From contig NZ_VRKW01000006.1 of assembly GCF_009746715.1 (NCBI RefSeq), forward strand, positions 186,001 to 250,000: DNA of 64,000 nt, in the 5' to 3' direction. This document shows positions 19,054 to 28,274 of the stretch, in pieces. The stretch's first letter is position 1, and each line of letters begins with the position of its first letter. Made by a program: the position numbers and the translations under genes. The notes beneath the pieces are model-generated. The model worked only from the letters and a program-made list of their open reading frames with translations. It did not search any database and was not told the origin of the DNA. Source of the DNA: Ketobacter sp. MCCC 1A13808. GTDB lineage: Bacteria > Pseudomonadota > Gammaproteobacteria > Pseudomonadales > Ketobacteraceae.

Positions 19054-20814
19054 ATGAAAGAAACTCTGTTAAGCCTGCTGGAAACCACATTTGATAACCT
19101 GATTAGCAAGGGCATCATTCCGGACACCACCCCAAGGCGAATCCAGGTGGACCGCACCAAAGACAAATCACACGGCGATTTCGCCTCCAATCTGGCCATG
19201 GTGCTGGCAAAACCGGCAGCACAAAAGCCTCGCGATCTGGCTCAGCTTATAATTGAAAACCTGCCCGCCAATCAAACCATCACCAAAACAGAAATAGCCG
19301 GGCCCGGTTTTATTAATTTTTTTATTAATGACCGCGCGCGCTACGCAGCTGTAGCGCAGGCACTGAACGATGTTAATGGGTTTTCCTCCCCCAACGTCGG
19401 TGGCGGTGAAAAAGTGCTATTGGAATATGTATCGGCCAATCCCACCGGCCCCATGCACGTCGGTCACGGGCGTGGCGCCGCCTATGGTTCGGCTTTAGCC
19501 AATTTGCTCAGTGCCACCGGGTATGAGGTGCAGCGGGAGTACTACATTAACGATGCCGGCCGGCAGGCCGATGTATTGGCCGTTTCCGTGTATATGCGTT
19601 ACCTGGAAGCCTGTGGTGAAAGTATCCGGATTCCGTCGCGGGCCTATCCGGGCGAATATGTGCAAACCTGCGGTGAAGCACTATTTAAACAAGCCGGGAA
19701 AAACTACTTCCACACCTACGCCAGCGTGATCGATGGCGTACCGGAAGACCCGGAGGGCGAAGGCGATGAGATTAAAATGGCCAAAGAGCGCCACCTGGAT
19801 GCCTTAATCAATCGGGTGCAAAGCCTGCTCGGCGATGACTACCGAACCGTGCAGGATTTTGGTTTGGACACCCAAATGGCATCCATTAAAGCCACCCTGA
19901 ACGCGTTCAATGTGCACTTTGATCACTGGTTTTCGGAACGCAGCCTGGCCACCAGCGGCGCTATCGACAAAGCGGTCAATCGGCTCAAACAACGCGGACA
20001 CGTTTATGAAAAAGACGGAGCCACCTGGTTACGCACTTCGGATCTGGGTGACGAAAAAGACCGTGTCCTGATTCGGGACAATGGCTTACATACCTACTTT
20101 GCTGCCGATGTCGCCTATCACCTGAACAAACTGGATCGCGGTTTTGAAAACCTGATTGATGTCTGGGGCGCTGATCACCACGGGTATATCGCCCGGGTGC
20201 GTGCGGCCATTGAAGCCCTAACCGGCAAAGGCGATTTATTCCACGTTGCTTTAATCCAGTTTGTCACGCTCTCCTCCGGCCGCATGGGGAAACGCTCGGG
20301 CAACTTTGTCACCTTGTCCCAACTGATCGACGAAGCCGGTAATGACGCCACCCGCTTTTTTTATCTGACCCGGTCACCGGAACAGCATTTGGAATTTGAT
20401 ATTGACCTGGCACGCTCACAAACCGCCGACAACCCGGTGTTCTATTTGCAATATGCCCACGCCCGCGTGTGCAGCATGATACGGGAATTGGGCGAGCGCA
20501 ATCTGAGCTACAATCAAGAGGCAGGTCTGGCCGCATTGGCCCAGCTACCGGAGAGCAACATCGAAGATCTGGCGAAACGTCTGGCTGCCTGGCCGGAATC
20601 GGTTGCCAACGCCGCCCGCAACCGGGCACCGCACCAATTAACGTATACATTGAGGGACCTGGCGCAGGATTTTCACACCTGGTACAACAGCAACAAAGTT
20701 CTGGTGGACGATGACACTCTTCGCAACGGTCGCATGGCCATGGCGATCGCAGTGAAAAACGTGATTGCCAACGGGCTCAGGTTGCTGGGTGTGAACGCTC
20801 CCGAAAAAATGTAG
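19054..20814 (+). CDS. argS: Arginyl-tRNA synthetase
   Basis: Class I synthetase charging tRNA-Arg with arginine. The 586-residue product has the N-terminal Add1 domain, the HIGH-equivalent NPTGPMHVGHGRGAA (about 127-141), a KMSKS-equivalent GRMGKRSGN (about 409-417) and the C-terminal DALR anticodon-binding domain ending VNAPEKM. Length and order are typical. It heads the argS-SPOR-hslV-hslU cluster known in Pseudomonas. Confidence 0.97.
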   Translation: MKETLLSLLETTFDNLISKGIIPDTTPRRIQVDRTKDKSHGDFASNLAMVLAKPAAQKPRDLAQLIIENLPANQTITKTEIAGPGFINFFINDRARYAAVAQALNDVNGFSSPNVGGGEKVLLEYVSANPTGPMHVGHGRGAAYGSALANLLSATGYEVQREYYINDAGRQADVLAVSVYMRYLEACGESIRIPSRAYPGEYVQTCGEALFKQAGKNYFHTYASVIDGVPEDPEGEGDEIKMAKERHLDALINRVQSLLGDDYRTVQDFGLDTQMASIKATLNAFNVHFDHWFSERSLATSGAIDKAVNRLKQRGHVYEKDGATWLRTSDLGDEKDRVLIRDNGLHTYFAADVAYHLNKLDRGFENLIDVWGADHHGYIARVRAAIEALTGKGDLFHVALIQFVTLSSGRMGKRSGNFVTLSQLIDEAGNDATRFFYLTRSPEQHLEFDIDLARSQTADNPVFYLQYAHARVCSMIRELGERNLSYNQEAGLAALAQLPESNIEDLAKRLAAWPESVANAARNRAPHQLTYTLRDLAQDFHTWYNSNKVLVDDDTLRNGRMAMAIAVKNVIANGLRLLGVNAPEKM

Positions 20815-20830
20815 TTCTGCGGACAGGAAA

Positions 20831-20853
20831 CGGTGCCGCTGATATCGGCACCG
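20831..20853 (+). other. Hairpin between argS and the SPOR gene
   Basis: CGGTGCCG and CGGCACCG form a perfect 8-bp stem around a 7-base loop, 16 bases after the argS stop. No T-run follows, so it is not a classic terminator; it may be a processing or stability element. A GTG inside the stem (20833) is in frame with the SPOR gene, which argues against using it as the start. Confidence 0.55.
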
Positions 20854-20877
20854 ACAACTAAAAAAACGGAGACTCTT

Positions 20878-21393
20878 TTGGCAAAATCTGAATCCGGTAT
20901 ACCACCTTGGGTATGGCTGTTCACCGGTGTTATCACCGGCCTGTTTCTGGCATTTCTGTATTATCTCACCGGCGTCAAACCCACCGAGCAACAGTTACAA
21001 CAGGTGGAGATGAAAGCCCCCACCCTGAACGGCAAAGGCAAAAGCAGCCCGAAATTTGATTTTTATACCTTACTGCCCGACCGCGAAGTGGTCGCACCAG
21101 AGGCCGCGGCAGAACCCAAGGCCGGCAAGAACAGCAACACCAAAGCCATCAAAGGTGAGACTTTCATCATCCAGACCGGGTCCTTCCGCTCCGCTGCAGA
21201 AGCGGATCACCGCAGGGCCGAAATGATACTAATGGGGCTCGATGTGCAAATCCAGAAAGTGGAACTGAACCCGGGTGAAAGCTGGCACCGCGTGCAAATA
21301 GGCCCCTTCGACAACCCCTCTGCTCTTGAAAGCGCTAAAACCACTCTGGCCAACAACCATATCGAACACATTGTTTTACGCTTGAAAAAGTAG
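20878..21393 (+). CDS. SPOR-domain membrane protein (FtsN-like)
   Basis: Bitopic inner-membrane protein with a periplasmic peptidoglycan-binding SPOR domain. The 171-residue product has one transmembrane helix ([22 protein letters not shown], about 9-30) and a Lys/Pro-rich linker. The C-terminal SPOR repeat (about 97-171) starts [20 protein letters not shown] and ends [11 protein letters not shown] 20878 is chosen because GGAG stands 6-9 bases upstream; the longer GTG at 20833 lies in a hairpin. At this locus in Pseudomonas the same kind of gene follows argS. A divisome role like FtsN is inference. Confidence 0.85.
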   Translation: MAKSESGIPPWVWLFTGVITGLFLAFLYYLTGVKPTEQQLQQVEMKAPTLNGKGKSSPKFDFYTLLPDREVVAPEAAAEPKAGKNSNTKAIKGETFIIQTGSFRSAAEADHRRAEMILMGLDVQIQKVELNPGESWHRVQIGPFDNPSALESAKTTLANNHIEHIVLRLKK

Positions 21394-21470
21394 AACCCGC
21401 CCCCAATAACAGTAACCATCGAATGCCGCCAGGCGGTACGACGTATACAATCTTGGCAAAAGGATCTCCT

Positions 21471-22013
21471 GTGGAACAATATCGAGGCACCACCATTCTT
21501 TCGGCCCGCCGCAACGGCAAAGTCGTAATCGGCGGCGATGGTCAGGTCAGCATGGGCAATACCGTGATGAAGGGCAACGCGCGCAAGGTTCGGCGCCTGT
21601 ACAATAACAACGTGTTGGCGGGATTTGCCGGCGGTACTGCTGACGCGTTCACGCTATTTGAACGTTTTGAAGCCAAGCTGGAAAAGCATCAGGGCAACCT
21701 CACCCGCGCCGCGGTGGAGTTGGCCAAAGACTGGCGCACCGAACGCGCGTTGCGCCGCCTGGAAGCGCTACTAGCCGTTGCTGATAAGGACGCCTCCCTG
21801 ATTATCACCGGCAACGGCGATGTGATTCAGCCGGAAAACGACCTGATCGCCATTGGTTCCGGCGGACCGTTTGCCCAGTCCGCCGCCCGCGCCCTGCTGG
21901 AGAACACCGAACTCTCTGCCCGCGAAATAGTCGAAAAAGGGCTCAACATCGCCGCAGATATCTGCATATATACCAATCACAACCAAACTATTGAAGAACT
22001 GGATTGCGCCTAA
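21471..22013 (+). CDS. hslV: HslV peptidase subunit of the HslVU protease
   Basis: Threonine peptidase forming the proteolytic dodecamer of the ATP-dependent HslVU protease. From GTG 21471 the 180-residue product reads [17 protein letters not shown]. The catalytic threonine is one of the two Thr in GTT, exposed after removal of a short propeptide. [15 protein letters not shown] and [21 protein letters not shown] match the family closely. A frame start at 21423 would add residues not found in the family; AGGA precedes the GTG. The stop overlaps the hslU start (TAATG). Confidence 0.96.
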   Translation: MEQYRGTTILSARRNGKVVIGGDGQVSMGNTVMKGNARKVRRLYNNNVLAGFAGGTADAFTLFERFEAKLEKHQGNLTRAAVELAKDWRTERALRRLEALLAVADKDASLIITGNGDVIQPENDLIAIGSGGPFAQSAARALLENTELSAREIVEKGLNIAADICIYTNHNQTIEELDCA

Positions 22014-23356
22014 TGTCCAATATGACCCCCCGTGAAATTGTCGATGAATTGAACAAACACATTATTGGCCAGCAGGACGCCAAGCGCGCGGTTGCCGTTG
22101 CTCTTCGTAATCGCTGGCGCCGCATGCAGCTTGACAGCGAACTACGTGCGGAGATATCACCCAAAAACATTCTGATGATCGGCCCCACCGGGGTCGGTAA
22201 GACCGAAATCGCACGACGCTTAGCGAAGCTTGCAAGAGCCCCATTCATTAAGGTTGAAGCAACCAAGTTTACCGAAGTCGGCTATGTTGGCAGGGATGTC
22301 GAATCCATAATCCGTGATTTGGCCGACAGCGCCATCAAAATGATGCGCGAAGAACAAATGAACCGCATGCGTAGCCAGGCAGAAGATGCCGCCGAAGACC
22401 GTATCCTGGATGCATTGATCCCCCCCGCCCGGGATCAATGGGGCAACAACGACGAAAAGCCGGATGAATCGTCCACCCGCCAGATGTTTCGTAAAAAACT
22501 GCGCCAGGGTGAACTGGACGAAAAAGAGATTGAGATAGAAGTATCGGCTGCCTCCGTCGGTGTTGAAATCATGGCACCGCCGGGCATGGAAGAAATGACC
22601 AGCCAACTGCAAAATATGTTTTCCAATCTCAGTACCGGCAAAAAGAAAAAGAATCGCATGAAAGTGGCCGACGCCTATAAAATCGTGCGCGACGAAGAAG
22701 CCGCCAAGCTGGTCAACGAAGACGAGCTCAAAGCTAAAGCGGTGGAAGCCGTTGAACAAAACGGCATCGTGTTCCTGGATGAAATCGACAAGGTGGCGAA
22801 ACGCTCTGAAACCTCCGGCACCGATGTGTCACGGGAAGGGGTTCAGCGCGACCTGCTGCCGCTTATCGAAGGTTGTACCGTCACCACTAAATACGGCCAG
22901 GTGAAAACCGACCATATTCTGTTTATCGCCTCCGGCGCATTTCATCTTGCCAAGCCCTCGGACTTAGTACCGGAATTGCAAGGCCGTTTACCGATCCGCG
23001 TTGAACTGCAGGCGCTGACTGCCGATGATTTCGAGCGCATCCTGATCGAGCCGGACGCCTCACTCACCGAACAATACAAAGCGCTGATCGAAACCGAAGG
23101 TTTGAATATCAATTTTGAAAAAGACGCGATCCGGCGTTTGGCGGAAGTGGCCTTTCAGGTCAATGAAACCACCGAAAATATCGGTGCGCGGCGCTTGCAC
23201 ACCGTGATGGAACGCTTGCTGGAGGAAATCTCTTTCACGGCATCGGACATGGCCCTGAGTAGCGGTAAGAATCCGTTTATCATCGACGCTGCGTACGTCA
23301 ATGAACGCCTGGGCAACCTGGCCGGCGACGAAGATTTAAGCCGCTACATTCTCTAA
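22013..23356 (+). CDS. hslU: HslU ATPase subunit of the HslVU protease
   Basis: AAA+ unfoldase that feeds substrates to HslV. The 447-residue product starts [20 protein letters not shown]. It has Walker [10 protein letters not shown] (about 58-66), the family pore loop GYVGRD (about 87-92), a variable I-domain (about 110-240), Walker [10 protein letters not shown] (about 247-255), sensor 1 and a C-terminal tail ending DEDLSRYIL that inserts into HslV. The start ATG shares one base with the hslV stop. Confidence 0.97.
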   Translation: MSNMTPREIVDELNKHIIGQQDAKRAVAVALRNRWRRMQLDSELRAEISPKNILMIGPTGVGKTEIARRLAKLARAPFIKVEATKFTEVGYVGRDVESIIRDLADSAIKMMREEQMNRMRSQAEDAAEDRILDALIPPARDQWGNNDEKPDESSTRQMFRKKLRQGELDEKEIEIEVSAASVGVEIMAPPGMEEMTSQLQNMFSNLSTGKKKKNRMKVADAYKIVRDEEAAKLVNEDELKAKAVEAVEQNGIVFLDEIDKVAKRSETSGTDVSREGVQRDLLPLIEGCTVTTKYGQVKTDHILFIASGAFHLAKPSDLVPELQGRLPIRVELQALTADDFERILIEPDASLTEQYKALIETEGLNINFEKDAIRRLAEVAFQVNETTENIGARRLHTVMERLLEEISFTASDMALSSGKNPFIIDAAYVNERLGNLAGDEDLSRYIL

Positions 23357-23375
23357 TCACAGACTCAGGATCATC

Positions 23376-23750
23376 ATGACCCCCACGCCCTCTGAAATAA
23401 AGCTACATACGGAATCCAAGGAAATGGAGCTGGTGTACGACGGCGAAAGTCATCGCCTTAGCTACGAAATGCTGCGGGTGCTGTCGCCCTCTGCAGAAGT
23501 CCAGGGCCATGGCCAACCCATTTTGCAACATGGCAAAAAAATGGTGACTATCCGCAATATCGAGCCTATCGGTAATTACGCAATCAAAATCACGTTCGAT
23601 GATGGTCATGATTCCGGGTTGTACTCGTGGAGTTATCTGCACAAACTGTGCGTTGAGAAAGCACAGCTTTGGGCAGATTACCTGAACCAGTTGGAAAAAG
23701 CCGGAAAGTCCAGGGGATCTGCGGTTATCGGTAGCTGGAAGCCCGATTGA
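23376..23750 (+). CDS. DUF971 (GBBH-like N-terminal) protein
   Basis: Small cytoplasmic protein of 124 residues matching the gamma-butyrobetaine hydroxylase-like N-terminal family. It has the typical LVYDGESHRLSYEMLRVLSPSA opening, IRNIEPIGNYAIKITFDDGHDSGLYSWSYL, and a short C-terminal tail. The precise role is unknown; relatives often follow hslU, as here and in Pseudomonas. It starts 19 bp after hslU and is probably in the same transcript. Confidence 0.9.
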   Translation: MTPTPSEIKLHTESKEMELVYDGESHRLSYEMLRVLSPSAEVQGHGQPILQHGKKMVTIRNIEPIGNYAIKITFDDGHDSGLYSWSYLHKLCVEKAQLWADYLNQLEKAGKSRGSAVIGSWKPD

Positions 23751-24061
23751 ATCCAGGACCGACCACAACCGAAATCAACACCGCCACCCTCAAGCGGTGC
23801 CGTTCAGAATTGAGTTTCTAACCTAAGTCACTGTCAGACATGTAATGTGTCCGGCATTGTCAATAACCTTGCTTTGCCCTCCAGCCGACCGTACAATCGA
23901 AGCCGCTACGATTTCGACTTAACAGTCACGCTCAATCCCAGTAGCATCATCAAGCTAACCTGGGTCTTATCGGGTGAATTTTCGTCAGCAGGCTACAATG
24001 GCGATAAGTACTTTAGATTTTTCTTAAAACCCTTTCTCAATCCGATTAGTTGTATCGAATC
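23751..24061. other. Intergenic region between DUF971 gene and acyltransferase
   Basis: No gene is supported here. A short inverted repeat (CACCGC at 23779-23784, GCGGTG at 23794-23799) lies about 30 bases after the DUF971 stop but has no T-run. An 84-codon frame crossing this region has no credible ribosome-binding site and runs into the acyltransferase in another frame. I see no clear promoter. Confidence 0.4.
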
Positions 24062-25381
24062 ATGCTGCCCAAAACCGTTCTCCTGCCCTGGCAGGCGCTG
24101 AAATCCAATACCCGCTCGGCCTTTATCCGACCGGCCAACAATGTGGACTACATTGACGGATTGCGCGGTTTATCCTGCCTTGCCATCCTGCTTTACCACA
24201 GCTTTTTTCTGAGTTCGATTTACCTGCCCTTCGAGGAATTCGACCAATTCGTCAAAAGCACTCCGGGTTATCTCACCTGGATCTGGGGGCTGGATAAATC
24301 GGTCGATGTGTTTTTTACCATCAGCGGTTTTCTGATCGGGCGATTGTTGTTTCTGGAATATCGCAAGCACTCGACTCTGGACCTGAAGACATTCTATTGG
24401 CGTCGCTATCTGCGGCTAACACCGGCTTACCTATTTGCAATAGGGGTATTTTATCTTCTGGCACCCGCGTCCATGTCGGCCAACCTCTGGGCCAACTTAC
24501 TGTATGTGAATAATTTTTTGCCATTGGAAACCATGTCCATGAGCTGGACCTGGACACTGGCCGTGGAAGAACAGTTTTATCTACTTTTCCCTTTGCTGTT
24601 GCTGTGGCTGATCCTGCCTTCCGGACGCCCCTTATTCTGGCTGTTGGTCCTGTTTTTGAGTTCCTCGCTGATCATCGCGGTGGTGAGTTTCCTGGATCAG
24701 AGGATCTGGCATTGGACCTACGCCGAAGCCTTTAGCAGCAAAGAAAACATCGTTCATTATTTCGATCGTATCTACGTCAACATCTACACCCGATTCGGGC
24801 CGCTGGTCGCGGGTGCCATCGTCGCCTATCTACACGTTCACCACAGCCCTGCCGTTGATCGTTTTTTACAAAACAGGGGACGCAAGACCACACTAACCCT
24901 AATCGCCCTACTCATTATCGTGGTCGGCATCTTTATGAACGGGAACAAACACTGGCTGGGGGATTCTGTCTGGTTAAGCCGGATTCAGCAACTTACAGAC
25001 CGCAACCTGTTCGCTATCGCATTGTGCTGGATAATCGTGATCTGCGGCGATGCCGGGTTGGCTGGCCGGACTTTCCGCGCCTTGCTGGGTGCGCGCCTCT
25101 GGTATCCGTTTGCCCAATTTTCCTACACCCTGTATTTGTTCCATTACATGCTGGCGATCCCCCTGGTCGGTTCGGTAATCAAAACCGTTCAGGCCAATCT
25201 ACGTACGGAAGGCATGGTCGACCACCATTGGATGCTACTGACCTTCGCAGTGCTCCTCCTGTGTACTTTGCCCATTTGCTATATCACCTATGTACTGATT
25301 GAAAAGCCGTTTATGAATCTGCGGGGCAAAGGCAAGCAGCAAAACAAACCGGCCCGCTCCGTTGCGGCACCTTCAGAATAG
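24062..25381 (+). CDS. Acyltransferase family 3 membrane protein (OafA/YrhL-like)
   Basis: Multi-pass inner-membrane O-acyltransferase that typically acetylates surface glycans. The 439-residue product has the family opening YIDGLRGLSCLAILLYHSFF (about 31-50, with the conserved His) and about ten hydrophobic helices. It also has FWRRYLRLTPAYLF-like and WTLAVEEQFYLLFPLL segments and FSYTLYLFHY near the C-terminus. ATG 24062 is chosen over an upstream TTG at 24050. It stands alone between two unrelated genes, so the substrate cannot be read from context. Confidence 0.9.
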   Translation: MLPKTVLLPWQALKSNTRSAFIRPANNVDYIDGLRGLSCLAILLYHSFFLSSIYLPFEEFDQFVKSTPGYLTWIWGLDKSVDVFFTISGFLIGRLLFLEYRKHSTLDLKTFYWRRYLRLTPAYLFAIGVFYLLAPASMSANLWANLLYVNNFLPLETMSMSWTWTLAVEEQFYLLFPLLLLWLILPSGRPLFWLLVLFLSSSLIIAVVSFLDQRIWHWTYAEAFSSKENIVHYFDRIYVNIYTRFGPLVAGAIVAYLHVHHSPAVDRFLQNRGRKTTLTLIALLIIVVGIFMNGNKHWLGDSVWLSRIQQLTDRNLFAIALCWIIVICGDAGLAGRTFRALLGARLWYPFAQFSYTLYLFHYMLAIPLVGSVIKTVQANLRTEGMVDHHWMLLTFAVLLLCTLPICYITYVLIEKPFMNLRGKGKQQNKPARSVAAPSE

Positions 25382-25422
25382 ACCTTGTGTGCGTTTGTAT
25401 CCTCGGCAACGCCGCGCCGGGG

Positions 25423-26667
25423 CTAGTCTACGGAAACGCGATAGGTCTTAAGCAAGCCGCCAAAAGTGAGCACCACCCGGGCCAGAGAAACAAAAGAGTT
25501 GGGTATAGTAACGCGCAGATCGCGCATTTTATCCATCACCAGCGCCAATACATCAGTGGCTTCGTGGTTACGCAGGTTTTCTTTCAGCACCAGCTCTGCG
25601 ACTTCTTCAAACACCTGCTGATCCCGGGCAACAAAACCGGCTTTACGGAATAACTCGCTTAACGGCTCATCCACCTGGAGCTTGCCGAACAACACCTGCA
25701 GCAGCACTGCGTAATTCTGTGTTTCTTCCGGGGTAAGTTCGCCAATGGCCCCGTAATCCAGTACCGCCACCCGATCATCCTCCATAACCAGAAAATTACC
25801 CGGATGCGGATCCGCATGGTAAATACCGAACACGGTGATCTGCTGGACATAGCAACGCAACATCTCCCGCAATAACCCTTCCGCTTTCGCCGGATTCTTA
25901 TTCAGATAATCCGTCAGACGTGTGCCATCGATCCATTCCGTCACCAACACACGGCTCGTACTGAGCTGCTTGTGCATCGCAGGAACATGAATCAACGGAG
26001 GGTGCGGTAAGGCAGCAAACTTTTGCAGATTGGCTTCCTCTGTCAGGAAATCCAGCTCGCGCAGAGTCATGGAAACAATCTGATCTATAACCTGTTTCAA
26101 ATCAAACTGGCTGACCAGAACTGAACCAAAAGTGCCCAAGGCTTTGAACACCATTGAATCCTGTTTAAACAATTTTCGTGCTTGCGGTAACTGCACTTTC
26201 ACTGCAACGGCCTCGCCGGACTTAAGCACAGCCTTGTGCACCTGGGCGACCGATGCCGCCGCGACCGGTTTATCGCTGAACTCTGCAAACTGATCCCGCC
26301 AGCGAGGCCCCCATTCGCGTGTCAACACCTGATCAATTTGGTCAAACCCAACGGGCTTCGCGTCGTCTTGCAGCTTCTCGAGTTCGGCAACGTATTGCAT
26401 TGGCAGAATATCGGAGCGAGAGCTAAGAAACTGGCCGAATTTAACCCAGATTGCGCCATTATCATGGAACAACTTCGTCAATTTCTGCGCGCCTTTAAAA
26501 TGGGTTTGAGCCAGGAGTTTACGCTGTTCAAGAGGAGGCAGGTCAGTCGCCTGATTGCGGTAACTGCGGTAGGATTGCTCAATTTCGAACCCCACCCGGG
26601 TGGCCGTCAAATACCGTTCACTGCCGGTGACCACGGAATTAAACCTGCTGTATAGATCATTTAGCAT
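25423..26667 (-). CDS. ABC1/UbiB-family atypical kinase, extra paralogue
   Basis: Atypical kinase/ATPase of the ABC1 (ADCK/UbiB) family, 414 residues. It shows the KxGQ-type signature WVKFGQFLSSRSD (about 77-89), the Ala-rich loop AAASVAQVH (about 139-147), the VAVKVQLP Lys strand, and YHADPHPGNFLVMEDDRVAVLDYGAIG. No C-terminal transmembrane pair is seen, unlike the ubiB product at 28271. It points away from ubiE and flanks the ubiquinone operon. A role in quinone or lipid homeostasis is inference. ATG 26667 or GTG 26673. Confidence 0.85.
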   Translation of the reverse strand: MLNDLYSRFNSVVTGSERYLTATRVGFEIEQSYRSYRNQATDLPPLEQRKLLAQTHFKGAQKLTKLFHDNGAIWVKFGQFLSSRSDILPMQYVAELEKLQDDAKPVGFDQIDQVLTREWGPRWRDQFAEFSDKPVAAASVAQVHKAVLKSGEAVAVKVQLPQARKLFKQDSMVFKALGTFGSVLVSQFDLKQVIDQIVSMTLRELDFLTEEANLQKFAALPHPPLIHVPAMHKQLSTSRVLVTEWIDGTRLTDYLNKNPAKAEGLLREMLRCYVQQITVFGIYHADPHPGNFLVMEDDRVAVLDYGAIGELTPEETQNYAVLLQVLFGKLQVDEPLSELFRKAGFVARDQQVFEEVAELVLKENLRNHEATDVLALVMDKMRDLRVTIPNSFVSLARVVLTFGGLLKTYRVSVD

Positions 26668-26850
26668 AAGCACTGTGATTCTTTATTCTTATGGTTTGCA
26701 CGGAATATAACGAATCTACGGCAATTATCTAGGGATTAATAGTGTCTGTTTGTATAGCCTTAGACGGTTAGCTTGGGCGCTGATGGTGCTGCCAGCCTTG
26801 CTTCTGATTCGCGAATCCGCGAAGATAGCTTCCGCAGCTGGAGGCCCCTG

Positions 26851-27600
26851 ATGTCTAACGAAAAAACCACTCATTTCGGCTATAAAACCGTTCCCACCCA
26901 AGAGAAGCAAAAATTCGTGGGTGAGGTCTTTCACTCCGTCGCAGGCAAGTACGATCTAATGAACGATCTGATGTCGATGGGCGTGCACCGGTTATGGAAG
27001 CGCTACACCATAGAAATGAGCGGAGCACGACCAGGGCAGACGATACTGGATCTGGCCGGCGGCACCGGCGACCTGACCATGAAGTTTTCGCGCATCGTGG
27101 GCGATTCCGGCAGAGTGGTGTTATCCGACATCAACTCGTCCATGCTACAGGTCGGACGCGACAAGCTGCTTGACCACGGTTACGCCGGCAATATCGAATA
27201 TGTGCAGGCCAACGCCGAAAGCCTGCCCTTCGCGGACAACAGCTTCGACTGCATAACCATCGCCTTCGGTCTGCGTAACGTCACCGACAAACAAACCGCC
27301 CTGGAATCCATGACCCGGGTACTCAAACCAGGCGGCCGCTTACTGGTGCTGGAATTTTCCAAACCCACCAACCCCACCTTTGAACGCATCTATGATCGCT
27401 ACTCGTTTAGCGTACTGCCCTTTATGGGGCGACTGGTGACTAACGACGCCGAAAGCTATCGTTACCTGGCGGAATCGATCCGCATGCATCCGGACCAGAA
27501 GACGTTGAAACACATGATGCGCAAAGCCGGGCTCGACCGGGTCGATTACCACAACCTGACCGGCGGCGTCGTGGCTTTACACCGGGGCTTCAAATACTAA
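26851..27600 (+). CDS. ubiE: Ubiquinone/menaquinone C-methyltransferase UbiE
   Basis: SAM-dependent methyltransferase of ubiquinone synthesis (C-methylation of the benzoquinol ring). From ATG 26851 the protein is 249 residues, close to the usual 251. Motifs are [25 protein letters not shown] (Ubie signature region), the SAM loop [12 protein letters not shown] (about 67-78), [13 protein letters not shown] and LVLEFSKP. A frame start at 26773 would add 26 unconserved residues; GGAGG upstream of 26851 supports the shorter form. The stop overlaps the ubiJ start (TAATG). Confidence 0.96.
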   Translation: MSNEKTTHFGYKTVPTQEKQKFVGEVFHSVAGKYDLMNDLMSMGVHRLWKRYTIEMSGARPGQTILDLAGGTGDLTMKFSRIVGDSGRVVLSDINSSMLQVGRDKLLDHGYAGNIEYVQANAESLPFADNSFDCITIAFGLRNVTDKQTALESMTRVLKPGGRLLVLEFSKPTNPTFERIYDRYSFSVLPFMGRLVTNDAESYRYLAESIRMHPDQKTLKHMMRKAGLDRVDYHNLTGGVVALHRGFKY

Positions 27601-28274
27601 TGGACCCCCATCGCCAGTCACTGATACCGGTATTTCTGACACAACAGTTAGAGCGCACGGCCAATCGCACTTTAATGTATGCCCCCGTTACCCGGATGCA
27701 GTTGGTAAAATTAAAAGGGAGAACACTGGCCCTGGAGCTGGAAAAGCCGCACTTCCCTCTTTATTTGGAGGTGGGAAAGCGCCAACTGCGCTTTCAAAGC
27801 CGATGGGATGCCCCTGCAGATGTTACGATCCGGGGCCCGGCCTTATCGTTATTGCGGCAAATGAGCCACCAGGACAATACCCCTGCGGACCTGATGAAAC
27901 TGGGCATAGAGATCGACGGTGACCAGCAACTAGCGCAACAATTTCTGGTGATCCTGCGGGATCTGGATATGGACTTCGAAAGCCTGCTGGGCGATGTAGT
28001 CGGCGATGTCGCTGCCCACCAGATCAGCACCGTGGCGCGGGTCGGGTTAAGCTGGTTTCGCAGTACCGCCAAAACCGTACTGCAGCAATCCAGACACTTA
28101 CTGGTCGAAGAACAGGAGTGGCTGATTTCACCGCAGCTATTTCGCCGCTTTCGCAGCGATGTGGAAGAGCTTAGAGAGGGCAGTGACCGACTCCAGGCAC
28201 GCCTAACACGCTTTCAAAGCCGCCTGCAAAGCAGAAACGAGAACCCGCTAAACCAGGACAAAGCCGACTCTTGA
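27600..28274 (+). CDS. ubiJ: Ubiquinone biosynthesis accessory protein UbiJ (SCP2 domain)
   Basis: Lipid-binding accessory factor of the soluble ubiquinone-synthesis complex. The 224-residue product has an N-terminal SCP2-like domain (about 10-115, LEVGKRQLRFQSRWDAPADVTIRG, LGIEIDGDQQLAQQFL) and a C-terminal helical region. It lies between ubiE and ubiB with overlapping start and stop codons at both ends, which is diagnostic of UbiJ in gammaproteobacteria. Confidence 0.92.
   Translation: MDPHRQSLIPVFLTQQLERTANRTLMYAPVTRMQLVKLKGRTLALELEKPHFPLYLEVGKRQLRFQSRWDAPADVTIRGPALSLLRQMSHQDNTPADLMKLGIEIDGDQQLAQQFLVILRDLDMDFESLLGDVVGDVAAHQISTVARVGLSWFRSTAKTVLQQSRHLLVEEQEWLISPQLFRRFRSDVEELREGSDRLQARLTRFQSRLQSRNENPLNQDKADS

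Noticed and set aside
23847-24101. 84-codon frame overlapping the acyltransferase start
   Set aside because: It enters the acyltransferase in a different frame and lacks a start signal; chance frame.
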